The notes below the pieces were generated by a model. The model saw only the letters and a list, made by a program, of their open reading frames with translations, did no database searches and was not told the origin of the DNA. A stretch of 64,000 nucleotides of DNA from Streptantibioticus cattleyicolor NRRL 8057 = DSM 46488 (lineage in GTDB: Bacteria > Actinomycetota > Actinomycetes > Streptomycetales > Streptomycetaceae), in contig NC_017586.1 of NCBI RefSeq assembly GCF_000240165.1, positions 2,728,001 through 2,792,000 on the forward strand, written 5' to 3'. Shown here one piece after another: positions 19,365 through 29,509 of this stretch; position 1 is the stretch's first letter; the number at the start of each line of letters is the position of its first letter. A program made the translations under genes and the position numbers.

Positions 19365-19892
19365 TCACAGTTGCAAGAGCATCCGGGTGTTGCCCAGGGT
19401 GTTCGGCTTCACTCGTTCGAGGTCGAGGAACTCGGCGACGCCCTCGTCATAGGAACGGAGCAGCTCGCTGTAGACATCGGTGTCGACCGGGGTCTCGCCG
19501 ATCTCCACGAAGCCGTGCTTGGCGAAGAACTCCACTTCGAAGGTGAGGCAGAAAATGCGCCGCACTCCCAGCCAACGGGCGGTCTGCAACAGCTTGCCGA
19601 GCACCTGGTGGCCGACGCCCTTGCCGTGCTGGTCAGGGCGGACCGCGAGGGTACGGACCTCGGCGAGGTCCTCCCACATGACATGGAGCGCGCCGCAGCC
19701 GACCACCTCGGCGTCCATGTCGCGCTCGGCCACCCAGAACTCCTGGATGTCCTCGTAAAGCGTCACCGTGGGCTTGTCGAGCAGGATCCGGTCGCGGACA
19801 TACCCGTCCAGCAACTGGCGCACGGCCCGCACATCGCCGGTCCTGGCCCGGCGGATCGTGACGTCATTCGAGACTTCGCGGCTTGTGGACAT
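19365..19892 (-). CDS. GNAT amino-acid N-acetyltransferase (short NAGS/ArgA-like)
   Basis: A 175-residue GNAT-fold acetyltransferase. Motif A for acetyl-CoA is AVRPDQHGKGVGHQVLGKLL, and the C-terminal half has FCLTFEVEFFAKHGFVEI. The pattern and size match the short stand-alone N-acetylglutamate synthases of actinobacteria, which start arginine synthesis (acetyl-CoA plus glutamate), but the substrate cannot be proved from sequence. The start is ATG 19892. It sits 9 bases downstream of the BlaI-type regulator gene, on the same strand. Confidence 0.82.
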   Translation of the reverse strand: MSTSREVSNDVTIRRARTGDVRAVRQLLDGYVRDRILLDKPTVTLYEDIQEFWVAERDMDAEVVGCGALHVMWEDLAEVRTLAVRPDQHGKGVGHQVLGKLLQTARWLGVRRIFCLTFEVEFFAKHGFVEIGETPVDTDVYSELLRSYDEGVAEFLDLERVKPNTLGNTRMLLQL

Positions 19893-19901
19893 AGCCGGAC
19901 G

Positions 19902-20309
19902 TTATCGCCCGGGACCTTCCGGGGCGGCGGCGGGTTCATCGGGCGGGGCTTCGGGCTGGACGATGCGCGAGGCGTCCCGCAAGGCTTCCCGCTGTTCCGG
20001 CGACATCATGCTGAAGAACTGGACGAGGGCGGCGGCCGGGTTGTCGCTGGCCGCCCACGCCTCGTGCATCAGTGCGGCCGAGTAGGCGGCCCGGGTGGAA
20101 ACCGCCTCATATCGATAGGCCCGGCCTTCGTGTTCCCGGCGCAGCCAGCCCTTGTGATGCAGGTTGTCCATTACGGTCATCACCGTGGTGTAGGCGATGG
20201 ACCGTTCCCGCTGCAGGTCCTCCAGGACTTCACGGACGGTGACCGGGCGGTTCCACTGCCACACCCTGGTCATGACCGCGTCTTCGAGATCTCCCAATGG
20301 CCGGGGCAC
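19902..20309 (-). CDS. BlaI/MecI family transcriptional regulator
   Basis: A 135-residue winged-helix repressor. The recognition domain fills the first 75 residues (PLGDLEDAVMTRVWQWNRPV, then AYTTVMTVMDNLHHKGWLRR). The C-terminal part is a dimerisation helix pair followed by a Pro/Ala tail. No M56 protease gene is next to it, unlike the second BlaI gene at 62002, so it may answer to an unlinked sensor or act alone. It is probably cotranscribed with the acetyltransferase. Confidence 0.88.
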   Translation of the reverse strand: MPRPLGDLEDAVMTRVWQWNRPVTVREVLEDLQRERSIAYTTVMTVMDNLHHKGWLRREHEGRAYRYEAVSTRAAYSAALMHEAWAASDNPAAALVQFFSMMSPEQREALRDASRIVQPEAPPDEPAAAPEGPGR

Positions 20310-20354
20310 ACCTGAATACTAGTGGCAAATGTCTGGTTTGCCGCTTTTATTCGT

Positions 20355-20543
20355 TCAGCTGTCACGGGCCGGGCCGGCCGGGCCCTGCTGCTGGGCGCCC
20401 TCGGCGCGGGCCAGCGCGGCGTCGACCAGCGCGTCCTCCTTGGCCTTGTTGGCGCCGCCCTGGTTCTTGATGATCGTCACGACCAGGGCGGTGAAGGCCA
20501 CCGCCATCACGATGGGCGGCAAGAGCGCGGAGACGTAGTCCAC
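20355..20543 (-). CDS. Small single-pass membrane protein
   Basis: A 62-residue protein starting at ATG 20543. It has a periplasm-facing start, one transmembrane helix at residues 7-26 (LLPPIVMAVAFTALVVTIIK) and a cytoplasmic Ala/Gln-rich tail. A GGAG lies 9 bases before the ATG. It is too short for a family call. The position between an unknown gene and the BlaI gene on the same strand suggests a common operon. Confidence 0.7.
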   Translation of the reverse strand: MDYVSALLPPIVMAVAFTALVVTIIKNQGGANKAKEDALVDAALARAEGAQQQGPAGPARDS

Positions 20544-20645
20544 GGTTCGCTCAACTCCTTCTCCGGGCGCGAACGGGCCTCACCAGAGTAGCCAGCGCGG
20601 CCGGGTCCGCCCGCGCAGGGTCGCCCGGCGGGTCCCCGGCCGCGG

Positions 20646-21401
20646 TCAGACCACCGCGCGACCGCCCGGCACCGGCCGGACCCGCTGCTGCGGCGGCGGC
20701 TCACGGCGCCGGGGCGGGAAGACCTCGGCGGGGGTGGGCACCTTGCGGTCGCGTTCCGGGGCGGACGGGCGCGCCGGTCCGGCGGGCCGGCCCGGCTCGG
20801 ACGGCTGGGCCGGGGCGGAGGGCTCCTCGCGGGCGGGCCGGGCCGGGCGCCCCGGACGCGGCGCGGCGCCGGGGGACGGACGGCGCTCCGGGCCCGGCTC
20901 GTCCTCACCGCGCTCCCCCGCCACCGGCGCCAGGGCCGAGCCACCCCGGCCGCGCCCGCGTCCGCCGGGCAGCGCCAGCAGCCGTACCCGGGGACCGGGG
21001 GTACGGCCGGCGAACCGGTCCCTGACCGCCCGTTCGGCCAGCTCCTCGCAGCGGCGCCGGACGCCCTCCCGCCGGCAGGACTCGGCAGGGGTGCACGGCA
21101 GCCGGCACAGCCGGCGGACCGCGGCGAGGTCGTCGGGCGCGGGCGGATAGCCGTGGTCGAGCGCGGCGGCGAGCCGGTCCAGGTAGTCGGCGGCGGTGCC
21201 GGGCAGGGCGTCGCGGTAGCGGGCGAGGTCGGCCAGGAGGAAGGCGCGCAGCCGGTCGCCCTCGCGCACCGCCTCGTCCACCGCCGCCGTCAGCCGCGCG
21301 TACTCGTGCGCATCGGCGGCGGGCACGTCGTCGGGCGCGGTACGCAGGGCCACGGCGAGCGCGCGGCGGAGCACTCGCAGCTCCTCCGCGCTGAACGCCA
21401 T
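20646..21401 (-). CDS. Conserved hypothetical protein with basic, Pro-rich C terminus
   Basis: A 251-residue protein. The first 145 residues are helical (FSAEELRVLRRALAVALRTA; AVDEAVREGDRLRAFLLADL) with a Cys pair region LCRLPCTPAESCRREGVRRR. The rest is a disordered Pro/Arg/Ala/Gly-rich tail. I do not recognise the family. ATG 21401 is chosen for GAGG 5-8 bases upstream; an ATG at 21431 would add ten residues. It lies downstream of coaX on the same strand after 126 bases. Confidence 0.7.
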   Translation of the reverse strand: MAFSAEELRVLRRALAVALRTAPDDVPAADAHEYARLTAAVDEAVREGDRLRAFLLADLARYRDALPGTAADYLDRLAAALDHGYPPAPDDLAAVRRLCRLPCTPAESCRREGVRRRCEELAERAVRDRFAGRTPGPRVRLLALPGGRGRGRGGSALAPVAGERGEDEPGPERRPSPGAAPRPGRPARPAREEPSAPAQPSEPGRPAGPARPSAPERDRKVPTPAEVFPPRRREPPPQQRVRPVPGGRAVV

Positions 21402-21527
21402 GCCGCCTCGGGGTCCGTGTGGCGTGGGCATGCGCCGACTTTACGTACTAAACGGACAAACGTGGCGGATTGCGCCGCTGCGGTGTGTCTGCCGGCCTCC
21501 CCGGCCGGGGAGGCCGACGGCGCCGGG

Positions 21528-22325
<798 letters not shown>

Positions 22326-22328
22326 GGC

Positions 22329-23387
22329 TCAGCCCGCCCGCAGGTCGAGGCCGATGTCCAGGACCCGGGCGGAGTGGGTCAGGGCGCCCACCGCCAGGTA
22401 GTCGATGCCGGTCTCGGCGTACGCCCGGGCGTTGTCCAGCGTCAGCCGGCCGGAGGACTCCAGCATCGCGCGCCCGGCCACCAGCGCCACCGCCTCGGCG
22501 GTCTCGGCCGGGGTGAAGTTGTCCAGCAGGATCAGGTCGGCCCCCGCGTCCAGCACCTCCCGCACCTGGTGCAGGGTGTCCACCTCGACCTCGATCGCCA
22601 GGTCCGGGAACTCCTCGCGGACCTTGCGGAACGCCTCGGCCACCCCGCCGGCCGCCACCACGTGGTTGTCCTTGACCAGCGCCGCGTCCGACAGCGACAT
22701 GCGGTGGTTGACCCCGCCGCCGCAGCGCACCGCGTACTTCTGGAGCGCCCGCAGGCCCGGGGTGGTCTTGCGGGTGTCGCGCACCCGCGCCCCGGTGCCG
22801 GCCAGCGCGTCCGCCCAGGCCCGGGTGGCGGTGGCGATGCCGGACAGGTGGCACAGCAGGTTGAGCGCGCTGCGTTCGGCGGTGAGCAGGTCGCGGGTAC
22901 GGGTGCGGACGCTCAGCAGCACCTGGCCGGCCTCGACCCGGTCGCCGTCGGCGACGTGCCGCTCCACCTCGAACTCCTCGGTGCACACCACGGAGAGCAC
23001 GGCCTCGGCGATGTGCAGCCCGGCCACCACGCCGGCCTCGCGGGCGGTGAAGTCGCCCACCGAGACGGCCTCTTCGGGGATGGTGGCCACCGTGGTGACG
23101 TCCACCCCGTGGTCCAGGTCCTCCTCGATCGCCAGGTGGGCGATGTCCTCGACCTGGACCGGGTCGAGCCCGGCCTCGACGATCAGCTGGGCCAGGTCGG
23201 GGTCGAGGCCGCACTCCAGCGGGTCCAGGTCGTACGCGTCGTCCCCGCCGCAGCCGCAGGAGTCACCGCAGCGCGCAGCGCTTCCGTCAAGGGTGGTGGG
23301 CGACGGGTGGGCGCAGCCACCGCCCGCGGTGACCGGGCTCTGGCCGGGACGGCCGATCTGGAGCAGGGGGAGGTCGGGGTTGCTCAT
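22329..23387 (-). CDS. nadC: Nicotinate-nucleotide pyrophosphorylase NadC (quinolinate phosphoribosyltransferase)
   Basis: Converts quinolinate and PRPP to nicotinate mononucleotide in NAD synthesis. The 352-residue product has the type II PRTase motifs RDTRKTTPGLRALQKYAVRC, GGGVNHRMSLSDAALVKDNH and the metal/phosphate residues in VEVDTLHQ and LDNFTP. It has an N-terminal extension of about 65 residues containing a Cys cluster (CGDSCGCGGDD), absent from most bacterial NadC. ATG 23387 overlaps the nadB stop (ATGA). No nadA lies in this operon. Confidence 0.96.
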   Translation of the reverse strand: MSNPDLPLLQIGRPGQSPVTAGGGCAHPSPTTLDGSAARCGDSCGCGGDDAYDLDPLECGLDPDLAQLIVEAGLDPVQVEDIAHLAIEEDLDHGVDVTTVATIPEEAVSVGDFTAREAGVVAGLHIAEAVLSVVCTEEFEVERHVADGDRVEAGQVLLSVRTRTRDLLTAERSALNLLCHLSGIATATRAWADALAGTGARVRDTRKTTPGLRALQKYAVRCGGGVNHRMSLSDAALVKDNHVVAAGGVAEAFRKVREEFPDLAIEVEVDTLHQVREVLDAGADLILLDNFTPAETAEAVALVAGRAMLESSGRLTLDNARAYAETGIDYLAVGALTHSARVLDIGLDLRAG

Positions 23388-25078
23388 CAGCGGTGCTCCC
23401 TGGAAGGGGTGGTTACGGGTGGGAAGTCGGCGGCCGGGGTGGGCGTGACGGTCAGCGTCCGCTCCGGGCCGAGACGGACGACCAGGTGGCGCCGCCAGGT
23501 GTCGTCGTCGCGCTCGGGGAAGTCCTCCCGCCAGTGGCAGCCGCGGGTCTCCTCGCGGCGGCTCGCGGCGGCCACCAGTACCCGGGCGACCAGGCAGAGG
23601 TTGGTCGCCTCCCAGGTCTCCACGCACGGCTCGGCGGTCTTGCCGTCCCGGGCCAGCTCCTCGGCGGCCCGGTCGTGCAGCCCGGCCAGGGCGGCGGCGG
23701 CCCGGTCGAGGCTGGCCGCGCTGCGCAGCACACCCGCGCCCTCGGTCATGATCCGCTGGATCTCGTACCGGGCGGCGTGCGGCAGCAGCGCGTCCCGGGC
23801 CGGGGCGGGGGCCACCGCGGGGCCGGGGCGGACGGTGCGCGAGGTGATGTCCGCGGCGATCCGCTCGGCGAACACCAGCCCTTCCAGCAGGGAGTTGGAG
23901 GCCAGCCGGTTGGCGCCGTGCACCCCGGTGCAGGCCACCTCGCCGCAGGCGTACAGGCCCGGGACGGTGGTGCGGCCGTGGCGGTCGGTGCGGACGCCGC
24001 CGGAGGCGTAGTGGGCCGCCGGGGCCACTGGGATCGGCTCGGTCACCGGGTCGATGCCGTGCGCGCGGCAGGCGGCCAGGATGGTGGGGAAGCGCTCGGC
24101 CCACATCCGGGCGCCGAACATCCGGCCGTCCAGGTACATGTGGTCGGTGCCGGTCTCCTGCATCCGGCGCGTGATGCCCTTGGCCACGATGTCGCGCGGG
24201 GCCAGTTCGGCCAGTTCGTGGCGGCCCACCATGAAGCGCGTGCCGTCGGCGTCCACCAGGTGGGCGCCCTCGCCCCGGACCGCCTCGGAGACCAGCGGCT
24301 GCTGCCCCTCGGCGTCCGGGCCGAGCCACAGCACGGTCGGGTGGAACTGGACGAACTCCAGGTCGGAGACCTCGGCCCCGGCGCGCAGCGCGAGCGCCAC
24401 CCCGTCCCCGGTGGAGACCGGCGGGTTGGTGGTGGCCGAGAAGATCTGGCCCATGCCGCCGGTGGCCAGCACCACGGCCGGGGCGCGCACCGCGCCGACG
24501 CCGTCGCGCCGCCCCTCCCCCATCACGTGCAGGGTGACCCCGGCCGCGTGTCCGTCGGCGTCGGTGAGCAGGTCGAGGACGAGGGCGTTCTCCACGGTCT
24601 CGATGTCGCTCGCGCGGACCGCGGCGACCAGGGCGCGGGAGATCTCGGCGCCGGTGGCGTCCCCGCCGGCGTGCGCGATACGGCGGCGATGGTGGCCGCC
24701 CTCGCGGGTGAGGAGGATCTCGCCGGCCGCGGAGGTGTCGAAGCGGGCGCCGGTGCCGATCAGCCGCCGTACGGCGTCCGGGCCCTCGGTGACCAGCAGG
24801 CGTACCGCGTCCTCGTCGCACAGGCCGGCGCCGGCCACCAGGGTGTCGTCCAGGTGCTGGCCGGGGGTGTCGCCGTCGCCCAGGGCCGCCGCTATGCCGC
24901 CCTGCGCCCAGCGGGTGGAGCCGTCGTCGAGGCGGGCCTTGGTCACCACGGTGACCTTGGCCCCGGCGGCGGCGCACCGCAGCGCGGCGGTGAGGCCGGC
25001 CACACCGGAGCCGACGACGACCACGTCGGCGTCGATGGCCCAGCCGGGCGCGGGGGCGTTGAGTCGTATGCCGGTCAT
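23387..25078 (-). CDS. nadB: L-aspartate oxidase NadB
   Basis: Flavoenzyme making iminoaspartate for quinolinate synthesis. The 563-residue product has the FAD-binding Rossmann motif [20 protein letters not shown] at 22-41, the succinate dehydrogenase-like substrate residues HFHP-type (VQFHPTVL), the GG pair in [20 protein letters not shown] and a helical C-terminal domain. ATG 25078 overlaps the panC stop by 4 bases and its own stop overlaps nadC, so all are translationally coupled. Confidence 0.96.
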   Translation of the reverse strand: MTGIRLNAPAPGWAIDADVVVVGSGVAGLTAALRCAAAGAKVTVVTKARLDDGSTRWAQGGIAAALGDGDTPGQHLDDTLVAGAGLCDEDAVRLLVTEGPDAVRRLIGTGARFDTSAAGEILLTREGGHHRRRIAHAGGDATGAEISRALVAAVRASDIETVENALVLDLLTDADGHAAGVTLHVMGEGRRDGVGAVRAPAVVLATGGMGQIFSATTNPPVSTGDGVALALRAGAEVSDLEFVQFHPTVLWLGPDAEGQQPLVSEAVRGEGAHLVDADGTRFMVGRHELAELAPRDIVAKGITRRMQETGTDHMYLDGRMFGARMWAERFPTILAACRAHGIDPVTEPIPVAPAAHYASGGVRTDRHGRTTVPGLYACGEVACTGVHGANRLASNSLLEGLVFAERIAADITSRTVRPGPAVAPAPARDALLPHAARYEIQRIMTEGAGVLRSAASLDRAAAALAGLHDRAAEELARDGKTAEPCVETWEATNLCLVARVLVAAASRREETRGCHWREDFPERDDDTWRRHLVVRLGPERTLTVTPTPAADFPPVTTPSREHR

Positions 25079-25980
25079 CGAGCCGCTCCGAGCTCCGCCT
25101 GGCGTGGTCGGTGCGCGACGTCCGGCGGGAATTCCAGGGGGATGTTGTCGATCAGTCGGGTGGTGCCCACCGTGGCGGCGACCGCGAGGACGGCGGGGCC
25201 GGTGTGGTCGTCGGGTGCCTCGGTGAAGTCGGCGGGGTCGATCAGCGCCAGGTAGTCCAGGCCGACGCCGTCGGCGCCGAAGAGCACGTCCGCCGCCGCC
25301 GCGCGGACCGCGGCCGGCCCGTGCGGCACGGCGTCGCGGCCGGCGAACAGGGCGCGGGAGAGGACGAGGGCCCGGGTGCGCTCGGCGGCGGTGAGGTAGC
25401 GGTTGCGGCTGGAGAGCGCGAGGCCGTCGGGTTCGCGGACGGTGGGGACGGCGGCTATCTCCACGCCGAAGTTCAGGTCGGCCGCCATGCGCCGGATCAG
25501 GGCGAGCTGCTGGGCGTCCTTCTGGCCGAAGAAGGCCACGTCGGGCCGGGTCAGGTGGAGCAGCTTGGCGACCACGGTGAGCATGCCGTCGAAGTGGCCG
25601 GGGCGGGAGGCGCCCTCGTACCGCTCGCCCATCGGTCCGGCGGTGATCCGTACCCGCGGCTCGCCGCCGGGGTAGACCTCGGCGACGGAGGGCGCGAAGA
25701 CCACGTCGGCGCCGGCCGCGCGGGCCACCTCCAGGTCGGCGTCGAGGGTACGGGGGTAACGGTCGAGGTCCTCGCCGGGGCCGAACTGGAGCGGGTTGAC
25801 GAAGACGGTGACCACGACGCGGCCGTCGGGGACGCGTTCGCGGGCGGTACGGATGAGCGTGGCGTGGCCCTCGTGGAGGGCGCCCATGGTCATCACGACG
25901 GCGACGCGGGGGCGGCCGGCGGGGTTCGGGGACGGGACCGCGGCGGCCAGTTCCCGCGCGGTGCGCACCAGTTGGGTCAT
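25075..25980 (-). CDS. panC: Pantothenate synthetase PanC
   Basis: Joins pantoate and beta-alanine with ATP. The 301-residue product has the HIGH-like [13 protein letters not shown], the pantoate site [36 protein letters not shown] and the KMSKS-like SSRNRYL. ATG 25980 overlaps the preceding gene by 4 bases (ATGA). The C-terminal Arg/Ala tail is short. It is the pantothenate member of a mixed NAD/pantothenate operon. Confidence 0.96.
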   Translation of the reverse strand: MTQLVRTARELAAAVPSPNPAGRPRVAVVMTMGALHEGHATLIRTARERVPDGRVVVTVFVNPLQFGPGEDLDRYPRTLDADLEVARAAGADVVFAPSVAEVYPGGEPRVRITAGPMGERYEGASRPGHFDGMLTVVAKLLHLTRPDVAFFGQKDAQQLALIRRMAADLNFGVEIAAVPTVREPDGLALSSRNRYLTAAERTRALVLSRALFAGRDAVPHGPAAVRAAAADVLFGADGVGLDYLALIDPADFTEAPDDHTGPAVLAVAATVGTTRLIDNIPLEFPPDVAHRPRQAELGAAR

Positions 25981-26906
25981 GCCGTACCTCCGTCGGCCGG
26001 GCCGCCGTCGGCCAGGACGCCGAGCAGCGCCTCGGCGGCTTCCGCCTTGAGTGTTCCGTTGGCCAGCGCCCGGTCGGCGGTGGCCCGTGCCATGGCCAGG
26101 TAGGAGGCCACGGTCTGCGGCGCGTGCCGGCGCAGCTCGGTGATGTGCGCGGCCACGGTACCGGCGTCGCCGCGGGCGACCGGACCGGTCAGCGCGTCGT
26201 CGCCGGAACGCAGCGCGTTGTCCAGGGCGGCGCCGAGCAGCGGGCCGAGCATCCGGCCGGGGTTCTGCACGCCGGCCGCGGTCAGCAGGTCGCGGGCCTG
26301 GGCGACGAGGGTGACCAGGTGGTTGGAGCCGATCGCCAGCGCCGCGTGGTACAGCGGGCGGACCTCCTCGGGGATCCACTCCGGCTCGCCGCCCATCTCG
26401 ACCACCAGCGCCTCGGCGGCCAGCCGCAGCTCCTCGGGGGCGGTCACCCCGAACGGGCAGCCGGCCAGCCGCTGTACGTCCACGGCGGTGCCGGTGAACG
26501 TCATCGCCGGGTGGATCGCCAGCGGCAGCCCGCCCGCCCGGCGCGCCGGATCGAGCACGGCCACCCCGTGGCGTCCCGAGGTGTGCACCACGAGCTGCCC
26601 GGGGCGTACCGCGCCGGTCTCGGCCAGACCGCGCACCAGGTCCGGCAACGCGTCGTCGGGCACGGTCAGCAGCACCAGGTCCGACATGGCCAGCACCCGC
26701 GCCGGGTCGACCAGCGGCACCTCGGGCAGCAACGCGGCGGCCCGGCGCCGGGAGGCGTCCGAGACGCCGGACGCGGCCACCGGCCGGTGGCCGGCCAACT
26801 GCAACGCCGCGGCCAGCGCCGGCCCGACCCGCCCGGCGCCGACGACGCCGACAGCGAGCCGCGCCGGCCGTGACCCGGCGGACGTGGTGGGGCGGGGGGT
26901 GTTCAC
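25977..26906 (-). CDS. Rossmann-like and DUF2520 domain oxidoreductase-like protein
   Basis: A 309-residue protein. The N-terminal NAD(P)-binding fold starts with [30 protein letters not shown] and [12 protein letters not shown] follow in the middle; the C-terminal helical DUF2520 domain is 6-phosphogluconate dehydrogenase-like. It is the first gene of the panC-nadB-nadC-coaX operon and overlaps panC by 4 bases. The fold resembles ketopantoate reductase, and its position beside panC makes a pantoate-related role an inference worth testing. The GTG at 26906 follows GGAAGG by 9 bases; an ATG at 26951 is the alternative. Confidence 0.85.
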   Translation of the reverse strand: MNTPRPTTSAGSRPARLAVGVVGAGRVGPALAAALQLAGHRPVAASGVSDASRRRAAALLPEVPLVDPARVLAMSDLVLLTVPDDALPDLVRGLAETGAVRPGQLVVHTSGRHGVAVLDPARRAGGLPLAIHPAMTFTGTAVDVQRLAGCPFGVTAPEELRLAAEALVVEMGGEPEWIPEEVRPLYHAALAIGSNHLVTLVAQARDLLTAAGVQNPGRMLGPLLGAALDNALRSGDDALTGPVARGDAGTVAAHITELRRHAPQTVASYLAMARATADRALANGTLKAEAAEALLGVLADGGPADGGTA

Positions 26907-27141
26907 CGGCGGTGCCTTCCGTTCCAGTCCTCGCGGGGTACCGGACGTCACTGGCCCCCCATGCTACGTGAGCCCGTCCGCCCCCTGTCGGGCGGCGGAC
27001 GGGCGGTACGCCGGAGTTGCCCGGTGCCGCCGGGCGGGCGGTTGGGCTCACCCCCGCGCGCCCCGGGCGGAGTACGGGCGCGCTGCCCCCGGACCGCCGG
27101 GCGGGCGGGTGCCGCCACGGATGCCCAGTCGGGGGCAGCCG

Positions 27142-27166
27142 CCCTAGATGATTGAGTCCAAGGGGT
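27142..27166 (+). repeat. Left terminal inverted repeat of the IS982-type unit
   Basis: Begins CCCTAGATGATTGAGTCCAA and ends GGGGT. It differs from the right repeat (reverse complement) only at positions 11 and 24. It lies 26 bases from the exporter stop codon. Confidence 0.85.
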
Positions 27167-27192
27167 GTCGTCGCTATCAGAGGCGGTTCAGG

Positions 27193-28677
27193 TCAGTGCA
27201 TGAGTGCGGGCGCGGATTCGGTACCGCCGTCGCCGGTGGCTTCTGCCTGGGTGGGGGGCTTGGCGTTGACCAGGACGGCGGCCAGGAGGGCTGCGAGGAG
27301 GAGGACGGCGACGGACCACCAGAAGCCGGTGGTGTAGCCGTGGACCAGGCCGTCCAGCTGTACGGCTTGGGTGGTAGTGCGTCCGGCGAGGTAGCCGGCG
27401 GTGGCGGAGGCGGCGAGGGTGTTGAGCAGGGCGATGCCGACGGCGCCGCCGATCTGCTGGGCGGTGTTGACCAGGGCGGAGGCCGCTCCGGCGTCCTCGG
27501 GGCGGACGCCGTGCGTGGCCATGGAGACGGCGGGCATGAGGGCGGCGCCGCTGCCGAGGCCGAAGAGGAGGACGCCGGGCAGGACGATGGCCAGGTAGTT
27601 GGTGTGCGGGGTGATGAGGGTGAGCAGGGCCATGCCCGCGGCCGCGGTAATCAGGCCGGAGAGCATCACGGTGCGGGGCCGGAAGCGGATCGAGGCGCGG
27701 GCAGCGAGTTGGACGGCGCCGATGATCATGCCGAGGCCCATGGGGACGAAGGCGAGGCCGGTCTTGAGGGCGGAGTAGCCCAGGACGGTCTGGAAGTAGT
27801 AGGTCAGGAAGAGGAAGTCGGCGAAGAGGGCGACCACGGTGAGCCCGGCGACGAGGAAGGCTCCGGCGCGGTTGCGTTCGGTGACGATACGCAGGGGGAG
27901 CAGCGGGTCCTTGGTCTTGGTCTGGACGAGGACGAAGGCGGCGAGCAGGACGACGGCGGCGATGCCGGGCACGACGGTGAGGGGGGCGGACCAGCCGGCG
28001 TGCTCGGCGTTGGCGAAGGCGTAGACCAGCAGGGCCAGGCCCGCGGTGGACAGAACGACGCCGGGGATGTCGAGGCGGGTGCGCGGGCCGGCGGCCTTGA
28101 TCTCGGGGATGACGCGGGCACCGCCGATGAAGGCGACGGCGGCGATGGGCACGTTGACGAGCAGAGTCCAGCGCCAGGTGGCGTACTCGGTGAGCAGGCC
28201 GCCCATGACGACGCCGAGGACGCCGCCCGCGCCGGCGATGGCGCCGTAGATGCCGAACGCCTTGGCGCGCTCCTTCGGTTCGGTGAACATCGAGGCCAGC
28301 AGGGAGAGGGCGGCGGGGACCAGGAGCGCGGCGAAAGCGCCCTGTCCGGCGCGGGCGATGAAGAGGGCCGGGCCTCCGGTGGCGGCGCCGCCAATGGCCG
28401 AGACCACGGCGAAGCCGGCCAGACCGGTGAGGAAGGTGCGCTTGCGGCCCCACTGGTCGGCGATCTTGCCGCCGAGCAGGAGTAGGCCCCCGAAGGCGAG
28501 CGCGTAGGCGGTGATCACCCACTGCCGGTTGGCGTCGCTGATGCCCAGGTCGGCCTGGGCGGTAGGCAGGGCGATGTTGACGATCGTGCCGTCCAGGGCC
28601 GTCATGAGCTGGGCGATGACGATGAACGTCAGCGCCTGCCAGCGGCGGGGGTAGAGGTGGGTCTCGGGCGTGGACAT
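27193..28677 (-). CDS. MFS exporter, DHA2 family, passenger of the mobile unit
   Basis: A 494-residue drug:proton antiporter with about 14 membrane helices. Family marks: helix 1 LMTALDGTIVNIALPTAQAD, motif A GGKIADQWGRKRTFLTG, and GGVLGVVMGGLLTEYATWRW after helix 5. ATG 28677 has AGAGGA about 10 bases upstream; an in-frame upstream extension to 28770 would be low complexity. It is divergent from the CGNR regulator across a strong palindrome, so it is probably repressed or activated by that protein. The substrate is unknown; many such pairs confer resistance. Confidence 0.93.
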   Translation of the reverse strand: MSTPETHLYPRRWQALTFIVIAQLMTALDGTIVNIALPTAQADLGISDANRQWVITAYALAFGGLLLLGGKIADQWGRKRTFLTGLAGFAVVSAIGGAATGGPALFIARAGQGAFAALLVPAALSLLASMFTEPKERAKAFGIYGAIAGAGGVLGVVMGGLLTEYATWRWTLLVNVPIAAVAFIGGARVIPEIKAAGPRTRLDIPGVVLSTAGLALLVYAFANAEHAGWSAPLTVVPGIAAVVLLAAFVLVQTKTKDPLLPLRIVTERNRAGAFLVAGLTVVALFADFLFLTYYFQTVLGYSALKTGLAFVPMGLGMIIGAVQLAARASIRFRPRTVMLSGLITAAAGMALLTLITPHTNYLAIVLPGVLLFGLGSGAALMPAVSMATHGVRPEDAGAASALVNTAQQIGGAVGIALLNTLAASATAGYLAGRTTTQAVQLDGLVHGYTTGFWWSVAVLLLAALLAAVLVNAKPPTQAEATGDGGTESAPALMH

Positions 28678-28783
28678 GGCAGTGGGGTTCCTCTGAGTCG
28701 GCTTCGGTGCGTGGCGGGGCGCGTGGGGGTGGCGGACGGTCGCGCCGTCCTCGCCCCTCTCTGTGGTCACGGGTATTGCTCAC

Positions 28784-28825
28784 GTTTTCCGTGACTCCAA
28801 CGCTAAGCGCACGTCACGGAAAAAC
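28784..28825. promoter_or_regulatory. Inverted-repeat operator between exporter and CGNR regulator
   Basis: Arms GTTTTCCGTGAC (28784-28795) and GTCACGGAAAAAC (28813-28825) are complementary apart from one extra T/A, separated by 17 bases. They lie 106 bases before the exporter start and 20 bases before the regulator start, ideal for joint control of both. Arm centres are about 29 bases apart, near three helical turns. Confidence 0.75.
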
Positions 28826-28845
28826 GCAAGCTGTACCATGAGGGC

Positions 28846-29448
28846 ATGAAGGAGACCGAGCGCGTCGATGTCGCCCTGCCCCCCGCCCCAGGCGCCGACC
28901 GTCACCTGTCCCTGGACTTCGCGGACAGTGTGGCGACCCTGCCTGGCGACCAGGGGTACGACCTGCTGGCCGTCCCCGACTCCGCCGTGCGCTGGCTCGC
29001 CGACCACGACCTGGCGCAGCCCGACGTGGAGATGCACGCCGTGTGCGCGCAGCGCATGCGAACGCTGCGTGAACACGTACGCGCCCTGTTCGCAGCCCAC
29101 GTCGAAGGCATCGTCCCGCCGGACCGGTCCGTACGCGCCTTGAACGAGGCGCTGACCCGCGTGCCCGCCGTGCCCACTCTCGCCTGGGATGCGGCACAGG
29201 GTGCGCACCGCGTCCAGCCGCACCCCACCTCCCAGGCCGTGGACCACGCCTTCGCGCTCCTGGCGGCCGACGCGGCAGACCTGCTCACCGGGCCGGACGC
29301 TGATCGCCTCGCGGCCTGCGGCGCCCCGTCCTGCGACCGCTTCCTGGTGCGCACCCACGGCCGCCGGCATTGGTGCTCCACTCGGTGCGGCGACCGCGTC
29401 CGGGCCGCCCGAGCCCGCCGGAGCAGCACGACGGAACACGTTAAATAG
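28846..29448 (+). CDS. CGNR zinc-finger (ABATE) transcriptional regulator
   Basis: A 200-residue protein with an N-terminal ABATE-like ligand domain (LSLDFADSVATLPGDQGYDL) and a C-terminal zinc finger, C-x4-C then WCS-x2-C: CGAPSCDRFLVRTHGRRHWC and STRCGDRVRAARARR. The signature CGNR is CGDR here. Such proteins bind DNA through the finger and usually control a neighbouring gene. ATG 28846 is preceded closely by the operator. It is divergent from the exporter and ends 61 bases before the transposase stop. The region just after its stop (29443-29475) is notably AT-rich. Confidence 0.85.
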   Translation: MKETERVDVALPPAPGADRHLSLDFADSVATLPGDQGYDLLAVPDSAVRWLADHDLAQPDVEMHAVCAQRMRTLREHVRALFAAHVEGIVPPDRSVRALNEALTRVPAVPTLAWDAAQGAHRVQPHPTSQAVDHAFALLAADAADLLTGPDADRLAACGAPSCDRFLVRTHGRRHWCSTRCGDRVRAARARRSSTTEHVK

Positions 29449-29509
29449 TCGAATATTCGGTTACTCTGTGTGGCGTGGATCAACATGGCGGACGGGTCAG
29501 GACATGCCC

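Noticed and set aside
27130-27142. Target-site duplication flanking the mobile unit
   Set aside because: The bases outside the left repeat (gcagccg) and outside the right repeat (ggcccgg) do not match.
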